Shown here: positions 34,967-44,539 of the stretch, one piece after another
How positions within the stretch are numbered: position 1 is the first letter of the stretch
Layout of the letters: every line of letters begins with the position of its first letter
From: Stenotrophomonas sp. 610A2
GTDB taxonomy: Bacteria; Pseudomonadota; Gammaproteobacteria; Xanthomonadales; Xanthomonadaceae
NCBI RefSeq assembly: GCF_030549615.1
Contig: NZ_CP130832.1
Coordinates: forward strand, 3,038,001 to 3,102,000
Length of the DNA stretch: 64,000 nucleotides
Reading direction: 5' to 3'
The notes under the pieces: generated by a model
Database searches by the model: none
What the model was told of the DNA's origin: nothing
The model's input: the letters and a program-made list of their open reading frames with translations, nothing else
Program-made: the position numbers and the translations under genes

Positions 34967-35764
34967 GTGAACCATCGCCACCCGCCCCGGCTGCGGGTGG
35001 CGAGCCTGGCCCGGCTCGCCACCACCACTCTCGCCTTGATCCTGCTGCCATTGCACTCCGGCCACGCTGGCAGCCTGCAGGTCGCGCCCATCCTGTTGGA
35101 GTTCGGCCATGCGCAGGCCTCGCAGACGCTCTGGCTGACCAACTCGGGAACCGAGCCGCTGCGGGCACAGATCCGCGTGCAGCATTGGACGCAGGACGAG
35201 GGGCGGGAATCCCTGCAACCCTCCAACACGCTGCTCGCCAGCCCACCGCTGGTCGACATCGAGGCCGGGCGAAGCCAGCTGGTGCGCTTGCTGCAGGCCA
35301 GCCCCGCCACCCAGGCCAACGAAGACGCGTTCCGGCTCATTGTTGATGAGCTGCCCGGCGCATCCAGCAGCGCGAGTTCAAGCCTGCATTTCCTGTTGCG
35401 CTACTCCATTCCAGTGTTCGTGCTGCCAGAGGGGGCTACCCCGCTACTTGAACGCAGCGGCAGGCGTGAACCCACCGATGCCAGTCAGTTGCAAGGCAAC
35501 TGGTCAGTGCAGGGAGGCTGCGCCACGCTGTCGCTGCGCAACCATGGCTCGCAACGCATCCGCATCAGCCAGCTGAGCTGGGCGCCGACGGCCGGACCAC
35601 CCATCGACATCACCCCGGGCCTGCTTGGCTACGTCCTGGCAGGCAGACAGATGCGCTGGACGCTCCCCGTGCCCACCGCCTTGCCGGCCACCGGCACCCT
35701 CCACGCCAGACTCAATGATGATCCCGCCCCCCAAGCTCTGTCGCAGGTCGTTACTGGCCGTTAG
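34967..35764 (+). CDS. Periplasmic pilus chaperone, operon 1
   Basis: 265-residue PapD/CsuC-type chaperone with two immunoglobulin-like domains, which holds pilin subunits by donor-strand complementation and delivers them to the usher. Features: signal region LATTTLALILLPLHSGHAG, QVAPILLEFGHAQASQTLWL (strand A1/B), NEDAFRLIVDELPG and LLRYSIPVFVLPEG, and a C-terminal domain ending VLAGRQMRWTLPV. The start is taken as the GTG 13 bp after the pilin stop; the open frame further upstream overlaps the pilin. The gene overlaps the usher by about 50 bp. Confidence 0.88.
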   Translation: MNHRHPPRLRVASLARLATTTLALILLPLHSGHAGSLQVAPILLEFGHAQASQTLWLTNSGTEPLRAQIRVQHWTQDEGRESLQPSNTLLASPPLVDIEAGRSQLVRLLQASPATQANEDAFRLIVDELPGASSSASSSLHFLLRYSIPVFVLPEGATPLLERSGRREPTDASQLQGNWSVQGGCATLSLRNHGSQRIRISQLSWAPTAGPPIDITPGLLGYVLAGRQMRWTLPVPTALPATGTLHARLNDDPAPQALSQVVTGR

Positions 35765-38111
35765 CGTGGGGCTCGCGATAGCCACCGCCAGCTCGCCAGC
35801 AGCGCGCGCCGAAGTAACCGGCATTGCGCTACCCGCAAACATGGACGTCAGCGACGAATACGAGCTGCACCTTCAGGTCCGCGTGAACCAGCTCGAAACC
35901 GGCGGTTTGACGCGTTTCGTTGTTCGAAACGATGCGTTGTCCGCCAGCCCGGCGACGTTGCAACTCATGGGGCTCAAACTCCCCGCCGCAAGCAGCGGGC
36001 AAGCCTTGGTTCCACTGCAATCGCTGCCCGGCACCAGCTTCCATTACGACATCCCACACCAGCGCATCGATCTGCAGGTACCGGTGGACATGCTCGATCG
36101 ATCGCCAACTCATCTGGATCTTCGCCGCAATGACCACCCTCGACCTGATCCAACCCAGCGCGCCGCCGGCGCGGTATTCAACTACGACATCCATGCGCAG
36201 CACGGTGGCGATGCAGGCAGCCTCAGCAGCTTCAGCGAGCTGCGCCTGTTTGGCATCGGCGCAGGCATATGGGGCAACACCCTTGCCCATGTCTTCAGCA
36301 GCAAAGACGGGCAGCGCCAGGGCCGCACCAACAGCACCCGACTGGACAGCAGCTGGCAACTGGACTTCCCCGATACCATGCTCAGCCTGCGTATCGGCGA
36401 CAGCATCTCCGCGGCCCACGAATGGTCGCGCGCCCTGCGCATCGGCGGCATCCGCCTGTCGCGCAACTTCTCGCTGCAGCCCTATCGCATCACCACGCCA
36501 CCGGCCTCGTTCGTCGGCGAAGCCGTCCTGCCTTCGACGGTGGACCTGTACATCGACGGCATCCGCCAATCCAGCCAACAACTGCCACCGGGCCGCTTCC
36601 AACTCGACAGCAGCCCCTCGCTGAACGGCACCGGCCACGCCAGTCTGGTCATAACCGACATCAACGGACAAAGCCGCACACTGGATTTCGCGCTGTATGG
36701 CGCACCCGAGCTGCTGCAAGCCGGACTGTCGGATTGGTCACTGGAGCTGGGGAAAATCCGTCAGGACTACGGTATCCGCTCATTCGCATACGCCAATCAA
36801 ACCGTCGCCAGCACCAGTCTTCGTCACGGACTCAGTGACAGCTTGACCATGCAATGGCATGCGGAAGGCAGCCGCAGCATCCAACAAGCCGGGCTGGGTG
36901 CGGTGACGCTGCTTGGCCGGCGCGGAGGCGTACTGAGTGCATCGCTGGCGGGCAGCCGCACAACTGATGGCAATGGGCGCCAGCATGGTCTTGGCTATCA
37001 GTGGAACTCGCGTCAGTTCAGTTTTTCTGCAAGCACGCTGCGACGCAACGCGGCGTACCGCGACCTTGCTGCAGTACATGAGAACGCAAGCCTGCCGGGG
37101 CGCAGCGAGCAGGCGTTTGCTGGCATAAGCACACCGCTTGGACAACTTGGCATCAGCTATGTGGCGCAGCAGCACCCGGAACTTCCGCGCAGCCGCTACG
37201 CAAGTTTGAGCTGGTCGCATACGCTGCCCAACCACGGCCAGCTCAACCTCAGCTTCAACCGTGACCTCGGTGACACGCGCGGCGACAGTGCACTGGCTTA
37301 CTGGTCGCAGCCGCTGGACCGGCGCACCACCCGCGGAGCAGCGGTACGACACGGCCGCAACGGCAATCAGCTATCGGTTGAGGCCAACCACTCCGCCGCC
37401 CACCAAGGTGGGCTCGACTGGCGTGCACAGCTCAGCGCCAGCGGCGAACAACGCGGCGCACGGGCGGAAATCGCCCGTCGCGGCGGGCATGGCCAATGGC
37501 TGCTGGGCCTGGAACACGACGATGCACGGCAACGCAGCACGCAGCTGTATGCAAGCAGCAACGGTGCGCTGGCCTGGCTCGGCGGCCATGCGCATGCATT
37601 GCCGCGCATCGATGATGCCTTCGCACTTGTATCGACAGCAGGCATCGCCGATGTACCTGTGCTGCTCGACAACCGCAGCGTCGGTCGCACCAACAGACGC
37701 GGGCAACTGTTCGTCTCCCAACTCAGCGCCTGGCAGCAGAATCAGATCTCCATTGACCCGCAACAGCTGCCAGCCGACATGCAGCTGGACAGCACCAGCA
37801 AGGACGTCGTGCCGGAGACACGCCGTGGCGTACTGGTGCCGTTCGCCATGCGCCGCACTTTGGCCGTGCACGTGGGCATACGCGACAGCAGCGGTCAATG
37901 GTTGCCAGCAGGTAGCCTGATCCAGGTACATGCGCCCGGCAGCGCCCCGGCAAGCAGCGTTGTCGGCCACGAAGGCAAGGTCTACCTGCTCGATCCGCCC
38001 ACGCAAGCGAGATTGCATTTCCTCGCAGAAACTGGCGAATGCATCGCCATGTTGCCGGTCTTTCCAGCACAGGACGGTCGTATCGACCTGGAGGATGTGA
38101 CATGCGAGTGA
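35715..38111 (+). CDS. Outer-membrane usher, operon 1
   Basis: 798-residue FimD/CsuD-type usher: 24-strand pore through which the pilus is assembled. Signal peptide LAVSVGLAIATASSPAARA; an N-terminal chaperone-binding domain shorter than in FimD, as in archaic ushers; barrel segments such as FNYDIHAQHGGDAGSLSSFS, RNFSLQPYRITTPPASFVGE and VDLYIDGIRQ followed by LPPGRF (the usher signature region); plug and C-terminal domains (GVLVPFAMRRTLAVHVGIRD and the final cysteine pair in TGECIA and EDVTCE). It overlaps both the chaperone and the tip gene (10 bp). A paralogue lies at 40987. Confidence 0.92.
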   Translation: MMIPPPKLCRRSLLAVSVGLAIATASSPAARAEVTGIALPANMDVSDEYELHLQVRVNQLETGGLTRFVVRNDALSASPATLQLMGLKLPAASSGQALVPLQSLPGTSFHYDIPHQRIDLQVPVDMLDRSPTHLDLRRNDHPRPDPTQRAAGAVFNYDIHAQHGGDAGSLSSFSELRLFGIGAGIWGNTLAHVFSSKDGQRQGRTNSTRLDSSWQLDFPDTMLSLRIGDSISAAHEWSRALRIGGIRLSRNFSLQPYRITTPPASFVGEAVLPSTVDLYIDGIRQSSQQLPPGRFQLDSSPSLNGTGHASLVITDINGQSRTLDFALYGAPELLQAGLSDWSLELGKIRQDYGIRSFAYANQTVASTSLRHGLSDSLTMQWHAEGSRSIQQAGLGAVTLLGRRGGVLSASLAGSRTTDGNGRQHGLGYQWNSRQFSFSASTLRRNAAYRDLAAVHENASLPGRSEQAFAGISTPLGQLGISYVAQQHPELPRSRYASLSWSHTLPNHGQLNLSFNRDLGDTRGDSALAYWSQPLDRRTTRGAAVRHGRNGNQLSVEANHSAAHQGGLDWRAQLSASGEQRGARAEIARRGGHGQWLLGLEHDDARQRSTQLYASSNGALAWLGGHAHALPRIDDAFALVSTAGIADVPVLLDNRSVGRTNRRGQLFVSQLSAWQQNQISIDPQQLPADMQLDSTSKDVVPETRRGVLVPFAMRRTLAVHVGIRDSSGQWLPAGSLIQVHAPGSAPASSVVGHEGKVYLLDPPTQARLHFLAETGECIAMLPVFPAQDGRIDLEDVTCE

Positions 38112-39136
38112 TGCTGCACCCCGCCTCGAAGGCAATATTGCTGCAAGGGAGGCAAACAGCGGTCTGGCGGATGCTGACGTTGATCGCCCTGCTTTGTCTT
38201 CTGCCGCTGCATGTCCGCGCCGCACCGTACTGTTCGCTATCAAGCTCACCAACGCTCGACTTCGGTGCGGTATCCGCCACCAGCTATCAGGACGCACAGA
38301 CTTCGCTCACGCTCAACTGCAACGGCGGCACCGGCACATTGCTGACCGCCGCGTTGGTCAGGGTCTGCCTGTTCGTCGGCACCGGCACCGCAGGCGCGGT
38401 CGGACCACGCCTGATGTCCAATGGCGCCGGTGCCCAGATGCGCTACGATCTTTACGCTGACGCCGCCCGCAGCAAGCTTGTCGGCCCGCACTCCAGCGGC
38501 TACCCGCTGTACAGCATCAGCTTCAAGATCGCTCCGCGCGAGAACCAGAGCATCCGGATCCCGATCTACGGCCGCGTACCCGCCGGTCAGAATCTACCCG
38601 CCGGCACGCCTTACCGGGATATCCCATACGGCTCCTACGTCCGTTACAGCTACGGTTACATCCATGCGCCAACAGAAAGCAATTGCCGCGACCGCATCCC
38701 GGGCCATGTTGGCGGCGCCGGCGATATCAGTTTCAACTGGAGCGGAGTGCAGGCAAACGTGTTGCGCAGTTGCCGCATCAGCACCGGCAAGACGCTTGAT
38801 TTCGGCACCGGCGCAGGACTCAGGTCGGCACGCGAACAGAGCATGCCGGTGCAGCTCAATTGCACCGCCAATGTGGCATGGCAAGCCGCGCTCGACGATG
38901 GCCTGCATGCGCAGGCAGGCAAGCGCTTCATGGCTGCTGGCGGCGAGCGCGTCGGCTACGAGCTGTATCGCGACCCTTCCCGACTCAGCCGCTGGGGAAA
39001 CACGCAGAGCAGCGCCGTCAGCGGAACCGGCAGCGGGGTGATGCAGGACATGACGGTGTATGGGCAGGTCCCTGCCCAGGCAGATGCCATGCCCGGCACT
39101 TACACGGACACGGTGACGATGAGATTGACCTACTGA
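38102..39136 (+). CDS. Two-domain SCPU tip adhesin, operon 1
   Basis: 344 residues with two SCPU domains in tandem, the arrangement of CsuE-like tip subunits: the first begins APYCSLSSSPTLDFGAVS, the second begins SCRISTGKTLDFGTGAGL and ends DTVTMRLTY. Cysteine pairs are visible in both (YCSL/LNCNGG; RSCRIS/LNCTAN). The first domain would bind surfaces, the second would carry the usual pilin contact strand. Signal segment MLTLIALLCLLPLHVRA follows a 23-residue basic leader. It closes operon 1. Confidence 0.88.
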   Translation: MRVMLHPASKAILLQGRQTAVWRMLTLIALLCLLPLHVRAAPYCSLSSSPTLDFGAVSATSYQDAQTSLTLNCNGGTGTLLTAALVRVCLFVGTGTAGAVGPRLMSNGAGAQMRYDLYADAARSKLVGPHSSGYPLYSISFKIAPRENQSIRIPIYGRVPAGQNLPAGTPYRDIPYGSYVRYSYGYIHAPTESNCRDRIPGHVGGAGDISFNWSGVQANVLRSCRISTGKTLDFGTGAGLRSAREQSMPVQLNCTANVAWQAALDDGLHAQAGKRFMAAGGERVGYELYRDPSRLSRWGNTQSSAVSGTGSGVMQDMTVYGQVPAQADAMPGTYTDTVTMRLTY

Positions 39137-39747
39137 GCAGCGCTGTTCCCCTGCTGTTGCGCTACAGCAGCGGCGGCCGCAAACGAACAGCACGGACTGA
39201 TCGACAGTTATCCGCCCAGAACCGGAGGCGATCTATTGACCGAACTTGGCAAGATCAGCTGTTCAGGGCAAATCTGCTGACATGAACGGGAGACTGCAGC
39301 CATCTGCCGTGCTTAGCTTTCTCGAATGCGCCTTTGTCGCCTACATGATCCGCATCGTCGTCGTCCGCACCACGCCTGGCGCAGCGGCTTGCACCAATCG
39401 ATTGCCACTCCCGACAACACAGCCCCTGCGGAGTTGCACCGCCAGCGAACCACGCTTTGCGCGGGCAACTGCAACGTGTGCCGGGAACTCCAACACACTT
39501 GCGTCGCAATACTGGATTGCCATCTAGCATCAACAGGTACGACAGATGAAGACGGCAGTTGAAGCACGGGAGAAATCTGGATGTGAAACCTAAAACTGTG
39601 CCGCAGGCCACAGATCAACAGGGAGATGGACCCGATTTCTCACAGTACACAGACGTGATTGCGTCCTAAGCTGCAACTGCTGGAAACAGTTGCACGCGCA
39701 ACAGCAACGCATATTGTCCATCAGGATGCTGGATCAAGGAGGTTTTC
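39137..39747. other. 611-bp gap between pilus operons, with inverted repeat 39673-39693
   Basis: No gene can be supported: the short frames here lack ribosome-binding sites and recognisable products. The region is AT-richer than the flanking genes and presumably carries the promoter of operon 2. A 7-bp inverted repeat GCAACTG-CTGGAAA-CAGTTGC (39673-39693) lies 55 bp before the pilin start and could be an operator. A very strong ribosome-binding site (AAGGAGG) stands 6 bp before the ATG at 39748. Just after operon 1 there is a stem CTGCTGT/ACAGCAG (39151-39170) without a T-run. Confidence 0.5.
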
Positions 39748-40278
39748 ATGCGATCCCTCACTCGTTCCCCATGGGCCTTGGCATTGGCCACCCTGCTCGC
39801 TACCGGGTCCGCCACTGCAGCAGACACCACCAATTTCAACGTGGTGTTGATCGTAACCAAGGCATGCACCATCACCGCGGCAGCGGCAACCAATGTCGAC
39901 TTCACCAGCGCAGGCTCGACAACTGCAACCCCCATCTCGGGGCAAGGCTCGGTGACGGCACAGTGTTCCGCCTTGACGCCATATACCATCGCGCTCAACG
40001 CCGGTGCCAACCCCAGCACTGCTGGCGACGTCAACACACGTCGGATGAAGAACACGGATGCTGCCGTGACAACCAACAACTACGTTGGCTACCAGTTGTA
40101 CCGCGATGCTGGCCACACCCAGATATGGGGCCTTACCGCCGGCACCAATACGCAGGCAGGCATTGGCACCGGGGCAGCGGTGGCCTATCCCGTGTATGGC
40201 CAGATCGCCAACCTCAGCACCAACAATCCTGCGGCGGGTAACTACCTGGATACCGTCACCGCCACGATCACGTACTGA
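39748..40278 (+). CDS. SCPU domain pilin, operon 2
   Basis: 176-residue pilin related to the operon 1 pilin. Signal peptide to ATGSATA; mature donor-strand-like N-terminus ADTTNFNVVLIVTKAC; core segments NVDFTSAG, AQCSALTPYTIALNAGANPS, VGYQLYRDAGHTQIWG and YPVYGQIANLS, ending DTVTATITY. The cysteine pair is conserved. Its stop codon overlaps the chaperone start (TGATG). It is the likely major subunit of a second pilus. Confidence 0.9.
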   Translation: MRSLTRSPWALALATLLATGSATAADTTNFNVVLIVTKACTITAAAATNVDFTSAGSTTATPISGQGSVTAQCSALTPYTIALNAGANPSTAGDVNTRRMKNTDAAVTTNNYVGYQLYRDAGHTQIWGLTAGTNTQAGIGTGAAVAYPVYGQIANLSTNNPAAGNYLDTVTATITY

Positions 40279-41033
40279 TGGCCCGCGTGTACAGGGATGG
40301 TCCACGCACGGTTCGCGGCATCGGCCTGGTGCTGCTGCTCTTCGCCTGCCTGCTGCCTGCGGCCGCGCTGGCAGCCACCAGTTTGCAGCTCGCCCCAACC
40401 AGCCTGCAGCTTGAACCACGGCAGCGCGCAGCGGAACTATGGCTGACCAACAGCGGCACCTCTCCGGTGACACTGCAGGTGCGCATGTATCGCTGGATCC
40501 AACAGGACGGCCAGGAACAGCTGCTGCCGACCGACGAACTGACTGCAAGCCCGCCCATGCAGCAATTGGCCGCAGGCCAGCAACAGTTGATCCGGGTGAT
40601 GCGGCCGTTGGCCGAGCCTCCAGCCGAACAGCGCTATTACAGGATGATCGTGGACCAGGTCCCTGACCTCGCCACCCGCGCCACTGGCATGCAGTTCGTA
40701 CTGCGCTATTCGATTCCTGTCTTCATCCAACCGATCGGCGGTGATGCACTCGCATCCAGATTGCAGGCGCGCTTGACCAGCTCCAGCGACGGCGGCCAGG
40801 CAATCGAGATCCACAATGCGGGCGATGGCTATGCGCAGGTGGCTGATCTGGCCTTTGGCAGCGCCGAGCAGCCACGGATCGTGCATCCAGGCCTGCTCGG
40901 CTATGTACTTCCGGGCCAGACCATGCGCTGGCCGCTGCAGCACAAGGCCCTGGATGCTGACAGTGGGCAGATAACGGCAAAGATCAATGGCGATTCGGAA
41001 CAGACGCCAATTCCGCCATCGCCTCCTCACTGA
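40278..41033 (+). CDS. Periplasmic pilus chaperone, operon 2
   Basis: 251-residue PapD-like chaperone. Signal peptide LVLLLFACLLPAAALA; strand pattern TSLQLAPTSLQLEPRQRAAELWLTNSG (cited in part); YYRMIVDQVPD and FVLRYSIPVFIQPIGG are the hallmark strands of domain 1; the end of domain 2 is GYVLPGQTMRWPLQHK. Coupled to the pilin by TGATG and overlapping the usher start by 47 bp, so the four core genes of operon 2 are translated as a chain. Confidence 0.9.
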   Translation: MARVYRDGPRTVRGIGLVLLLFACLLPAAALAATSLQLAPTSLQLEPRQRAAELWLTNSGTSPVTLQVRMYRWIQQDGQEQLLPTDELTASPPMQQLAAGQQQLIRVMRPLAEPPAEQRYYRMIVDQVPDLATRATGMQFVLRYSIPVFIQPIGGDALASRLQARLTSSSDGGQAIEIHNAGDGYAQVADLAFGSAEQPRIVHPGLLGYVLPGQTMRWPLQHKALDADSGQITAKINGDSEQTPIPPSPPH

Positions 41034-43389
41034 GGCGCTGGTGGCTGCGCTGCTCGCCATCCTCGGCACGCCGGCCGCCAGCTTCGCGGCCGCGCTGTCG
41101 CCCGGGGCCACCGACGCCAACCTGCCCCCTCCAACGCCGCTTACCGCCAGCCAGACGCTCTATCTGGACGTCAGCCTCAACAGCACTCCACGCGGCCTGC
41201 TGCCTTTCATTGAGACCCGCGGTCGCCTGCAGGCGAGTCCTGAGGTATTGCGCCAGCTTGGCTTCAACGCCAGCGGCGATGCACCGGTCTATCTGGACCA
41301 GCTCACGGGCACGGTCGTGCGCTATGACGCGCGCCTGCAGACACTGGCGCTGGATGCACCACTGGACCAGCTGACCTTGCCCACCACGATGCTGTCGCGG
41401 CCGCAGGCCCACGTCACGGCGGCTCCGGCCCAGCCGGGAGTACTACTGAACTATGACCTGTATGGCAGCCACGCCGATGGACTTGGCAACCTGACGCTGA
41501 GTACCGAATTACGCGTGTTTGGACTCGGCAAGGGAACCCTGGAGAACACAGCCGTCAGCCGTCGCTACCAGCCGGGCCAAGGCCAGGGCTGGCGAGGAGA
41601 AAGCGTCCGCCTGGACACACGCTGGGCACTGGATTTCCCCGACCAGGCGGTCACCCTGGAAATAGGCGACTTCTACAGCGGCTTCCTTGATTGGACACGC
41701 CCGGTGCGCATGGGCGGCGTGCAGATAGGTCGCAACTACGGCTTGCAACCATACCGGGTGCTGACTCCGAGCCCTACGTTCCTTGGCCAGGCGGTGGTGC
41801 CGTCCACGGTTGAACTCTACGTCGATGGGCTGCGTCAATTCAGCGGCGAAGTTCCGGTTGGTCCCTTCCAACTTGGCGCACAGCCGGGCATCAGCGGGAC
41901 CGGCGCTGCGCAGGTGGTGGTCACCGATGCGTTCGGCAGGATGCGCACGCTGGACTTCAGTTTCTATGGCACGCAGCAGCTGCTGGCAAAAGGCATTTCT
42001 GACTGGTCGCTCGGCGTCGGTCGGCTGCGGCAGGGTTTTGGCGAGCGCTCGTTCGACTATGACCACCGCACGGCCGCCACCGGCAGCTGGCGTGGCGGCG
42101 TCAGCGACCGTTTTACCGGCGAAGTACACGCCGAGGGCGGCGGCGGCCTTGCCGAGGCCGGTGCTGGTGGTTGGTGGCTGCTTGGCGGCGCGGGCGTGGT
42201 CAACGCGGCGTACGCGCGCAGCCGCTACCAAGGACGCGAAGGCGGCCAGGTCGCGCTTGGCTACAGCTGGAACAACCGGCGATTGAACATCAACCTGCGC
42301 AGCGTGCGCAGCCATGGCGACTATCGCGATCTCGGCGCGCTGCAAGGCAACCTGCCACCGGAAATCAGCGAACAGGCTACCGTCGGCGTGGATGTCCCGG
42401 CATTGGGCTCATTGAGCACCAGCTACCTTCGCCTGCGCTACCCCGATGGCGACGACAACCGCTATGTCAGCCTGTTCTGGTCGCGCAGCTTCAACCAACG
42501 CTGGTCCGCATATTTGTCCTTCAACCAGAATCTGGACAGCAGCGAGGACCGCAGCATCTATCTGTCACTCAATGCCAGCCTGGGCCGCAACCGCCAGGCA
42601 AGTGTGTCCGCGCAACGCAATGGCAACCAACAACGTTGGGTCGCCGACATCAACCAGCCCGTACCGGGCGACGGCAGTGCCAGCGGCATCGGCTGGCGCG
42701 CGCAGGTCAACCAGAGCGAAGGCCAGACAGGCGGGCTGGTCGAACTGGGGATGCTTGGCGACGTCGGCCGCTATAGCGCTGGCCTGTCGCGACAGGCGGG
42801 GATCAACTATGGCTATGGCAACGCCAGCGGCAGCCTGGTCTGGATGGACGGCCACACGTTCGCCACGCGCGAGGTTTCGGACGCGTTCGCCATAGTCAGC
42901 ACCAATGGCATCAGCGGCGTGCCGGTACGCTTGGAGAACCGCCTGGTCGGCAGCAGCGATGAGCGCGGGCTGCTGCTGGTAACCCCCTTGCTGTCATGGC
43001 AACGCAACCGTATTGCCATCGACACCCTCGACCTGCCTGCCGAGGTGCGCGCCGAGCGTGTCGAGGATTGGGTCATCCCGCGCCAGCGCGCCGGCACCAG
43101 CCTTCGCTTCAATCTGCAGACCCGCCGTGCCTTGAGCCTGTCCGTGCAGGACGAGCATGGCAGGCCGTTGGATGTGGGCAGCGAAGTAGAGCTGCCGAAC
43201 GGACAGCAGGCCATCGTCGGTTACGACGGGCTGCTATACCTCGAAGACGTGCCCGCCGGCAGTGTGCTCCGCATCACCACAAACGACGGCCGCTGCAGCA
43301 TACGCGTGCCAGCCGCGCCAATGGTTGCGGCCAACGGCGCAGAAGCCGTTCCCCCTCCCCTACGCTGCCTGTCGGAGTCGGCGCGATGA
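40987..43389 (+). CDS. Outer-membrane usher, operon 2
   Basis: 800-residue usher, paralogous to the one in operon 1. Signal peptide ALVAALLAILGTPAASFAAA; matching blocks LLNYDLYGSHADGLGNLTLS, RNYGLQPYRVLTPSPTFLGQ, VELYVDGLRQFSGEVPVGPF and QVVVTDAFGRMRTLDFSFYG; C-terminal TSLRFNLQTRRALSLSVQDE with the cysteines in DGRCSI and LRCLSES. The barrel region is well preserved, so both ushers look functional. Its stop overlaps the tip gene start (ATGA). Confidence 0.92.
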   Translation: MAIRNRRQFRHRLLTEALVAALLAILGTPAASFAAALSPGATDANLPPPTPLTASQTLYLDVSLNSTPRGLLPFIETRGRLQASPEVLRQLGFNASGDAPVYLDQLTGTVVRYDARLQTLALDAPLDQLTLPTTMLSRPQAHVTAAPAQPGVLLNYDLYGSHADGLGNLTLSTELRVFGLGKGTLENTAVSRRYQPGQGQGWRGESVRLDTRWALDFPDQAVTLEIGDFYSGFLDWTRPVRMGGVQIGRNYGLQPYRVLTPSPTFLGQAVVPSTVELYVDGLRQFSGEVPVGPFQLGAQPGISGTGAAQVVVTDAFGRMRTLDFSFYGTQQLLAKGISDWSLGVGRLRQGFGERSFDYDHRTAATGSWRGGVSDRFTGEVHAEGGGGLAEAGAGGWWLLGGAGVVNAAYARSRYQGREGGQVALGYSWNNRRLNINLRSVRSHGDYRDLGALQGNLPPEISEQATVGVDVPALGSLSTSYLRLRYPDGDDNRYVSLFWSRSFNQRWSAYLSFNQNLDSSEDRSIYLSLNASLGRNRQASVSAQRNGNQQRWVADINQPVPGDGSASGIGWRAQVNQSEGQTGGLVELGMLGDVGRYSAGLSRQAGINYGYGNASGSLVWMDGHTFATREVSDAFAIVSTNGISGVPVRLENRLVGSSDERGLLLVTPLLSWQRNRIAIDTLDLPAEVRAERVEDWVIPRQRAGTSLRFNLQTRRALSLSVQDEHGRPLDVGSEVELPNGQQAIVGYDGLLYLEDVPAGSVLRITTNDGRCSIRVPAAPMVAANGAEAVPPPLRCLSESAR

Positions 43390-44411
43390 AATCTCTGCTG
43401 CCTTTGCTGCTGTTGTTTGCCGGGTTGCTGGCCACGCCGGCAGCCCGAGCCGTCACCACGTGTACCGCCACGGCTGACGCTGCCTTGCCATTCGGCACCA
43501 TCGTCAGTGCAGGCGCAGCTGCCCCAGGCACCTTGAACATCAGGATCAACTGTTCAACCACGGCCATTTCCGTCGGCGGCAGTGCTGGCGTGCGGGTCTG
43601 CGTCGGGCTCGGAACCGGCAGCGGAGGCGCAACCACCTCGCCACTGCGCACCATGGTGAACACCACCACCGACACCATGAATTTCCAGATATACAACCAA
43701 TCCAATTACAGCCAGATCACCGGCCTGACCCCAAACGCCACGCCTGCACCGAAAGAAGTCCCCCTGTCCTATACCGCCCCCTTGCTCGTGGGCAATGGCA
43801 CGACGACGACACAGCTGTTCGCACGGGTGCCGGCCAACCAGGTGCTTGCCTCGGGTAGCTACAGCAGCAACTTCACCGGTGCAAATGTCGTGCTTTCCTG
43901 GTCTGCCAACGAAACGCTGATTGGCACGATTGCGCCACCGTCCACCTGCACCAACGGAAATGCAGGGGCTTTCAGCAGCAGTGGTGCTTTTACCTTCATC
44001 GCGACCGCACAGGTATTGCCTCTGTGCGGCAGCTACCTGACCACCGACATGGATTTCGGCACTGTCAACGGCAGCATCAGCAGCAACATCGACCGCACCG
44101 CCAGCTTGACCCTGACCTGCCTGAAACGCACCGCCTATCAGATCAGCCTGAACAATGGCCAGAACAGCCAAGGCAGCCAGCGCCGAATGGCCGCCGTGGT
44201 GAACACCAGCAACCAATATCTCAATTATGAGCTTTACCGGGATCCGGCCCGCTCCCAACGTTGGGGCAACAACCTGACCGTGGACACTGTCGGCGGCACC
44301 GGCACCGGTAGCGCCCAGCAACTCACCATCTACGGGCGGGTGCCGCCTGTCACCGGGCTGCCGCCTGCCGGCACTTACAACGATCGCGTCGAAGTGACCA
44401 TCACGTATTGA
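43386..44411 (+). CDS. Two-domain SCPU tip adhesin, operon 2
   Basis: 341 residues, signal peptide LLPLLLLFAGLLATPAARA, then two SCPU domains: TTCTATADAALPFGTIVSAG with NCSTTAISVGGSAGVRVCVG, and LPLCGSYLTTDMDFGTVNGS with LTCLKRTAYQISLNNGQNSQ, ending DRVEVTITY. The first domain is the more divergent, as expected for a tip adhesin. Thr/Asn/Ser-rich loops (TSPLRTMVNTTTDTMNFQIY) could bind surfaces. The long frame starting further upstream lies inside the usher gene and is rejected in favour of the ATGA-coupled start. Confidence 0.88.
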   Translation: MKSLLPLLLLFAGLLATPAARAVTTCTATADAALPFGTIVSAGAAAPGTLNIRINCSTTAISVGGSAGVRVCVGLGTGSGGATTSPLRTMVNTTTDTMNFQIYNQSNYSQITGLTPNATPAPKEVPLSYTAPLLVGNGTTTTQLFARVPANQVLASGSYSSNFTGANVVLSWSANETLIGTIAPPSTCTNGNAGAFSSSGAFTFIATAQVLPLCGSYLTTDMDFGTVNGSISSNIDRTASLTLTCLKRTAYQISLNNGQNSQGSQRRMAAVVNTSNQYLNYELYRDPARSQRWGNNLTVDTVGGTGTGSAQQLTIYGRVPPVTGLPPAGTYNDRVEVTITY

Positions 44412-44539
44412 TGCTTCGTACGGCTCATTGCCTGGCCGCGATGCTGAACATGAGCGTGCTACAGGTCCACCGCATGCGGCCGATAACCAGCAGCACATAC
44501 TCAATACGACGGGCGCACGGGTGGTACGTACATTGTTGA
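44411..44539 (+). CDS. 42-codon ORF in a TGATG-coupled chain (doubtful)
   Basis: Its ATG overlaps the adhesin stop (TGATG) and its stop TGA overlaps an in-frame ATG of the next small gene (again TGATG at 44537-44541). The product (MLRTAHCLAAMLNMSVLQVH and 22 more, ending WYVHCC) has no recognisable domain or signal peptide. It may be a translation relay, a frameshifted upstream part of the next gene, or chance. Reported because the spacing is exact on both sides. Confidence 0.3.
   Translation: MLRTAHCLAAMLNMSVLQVHRMRPITSSTYSIRRAHGWYVHC

Noticed and set aside
39246..39527. 93-codon frame between the pilus operons
   Set aside because: No ribosome-binding site, no signal peptide, no recognised domain, and competing frames of similar length on both strands.
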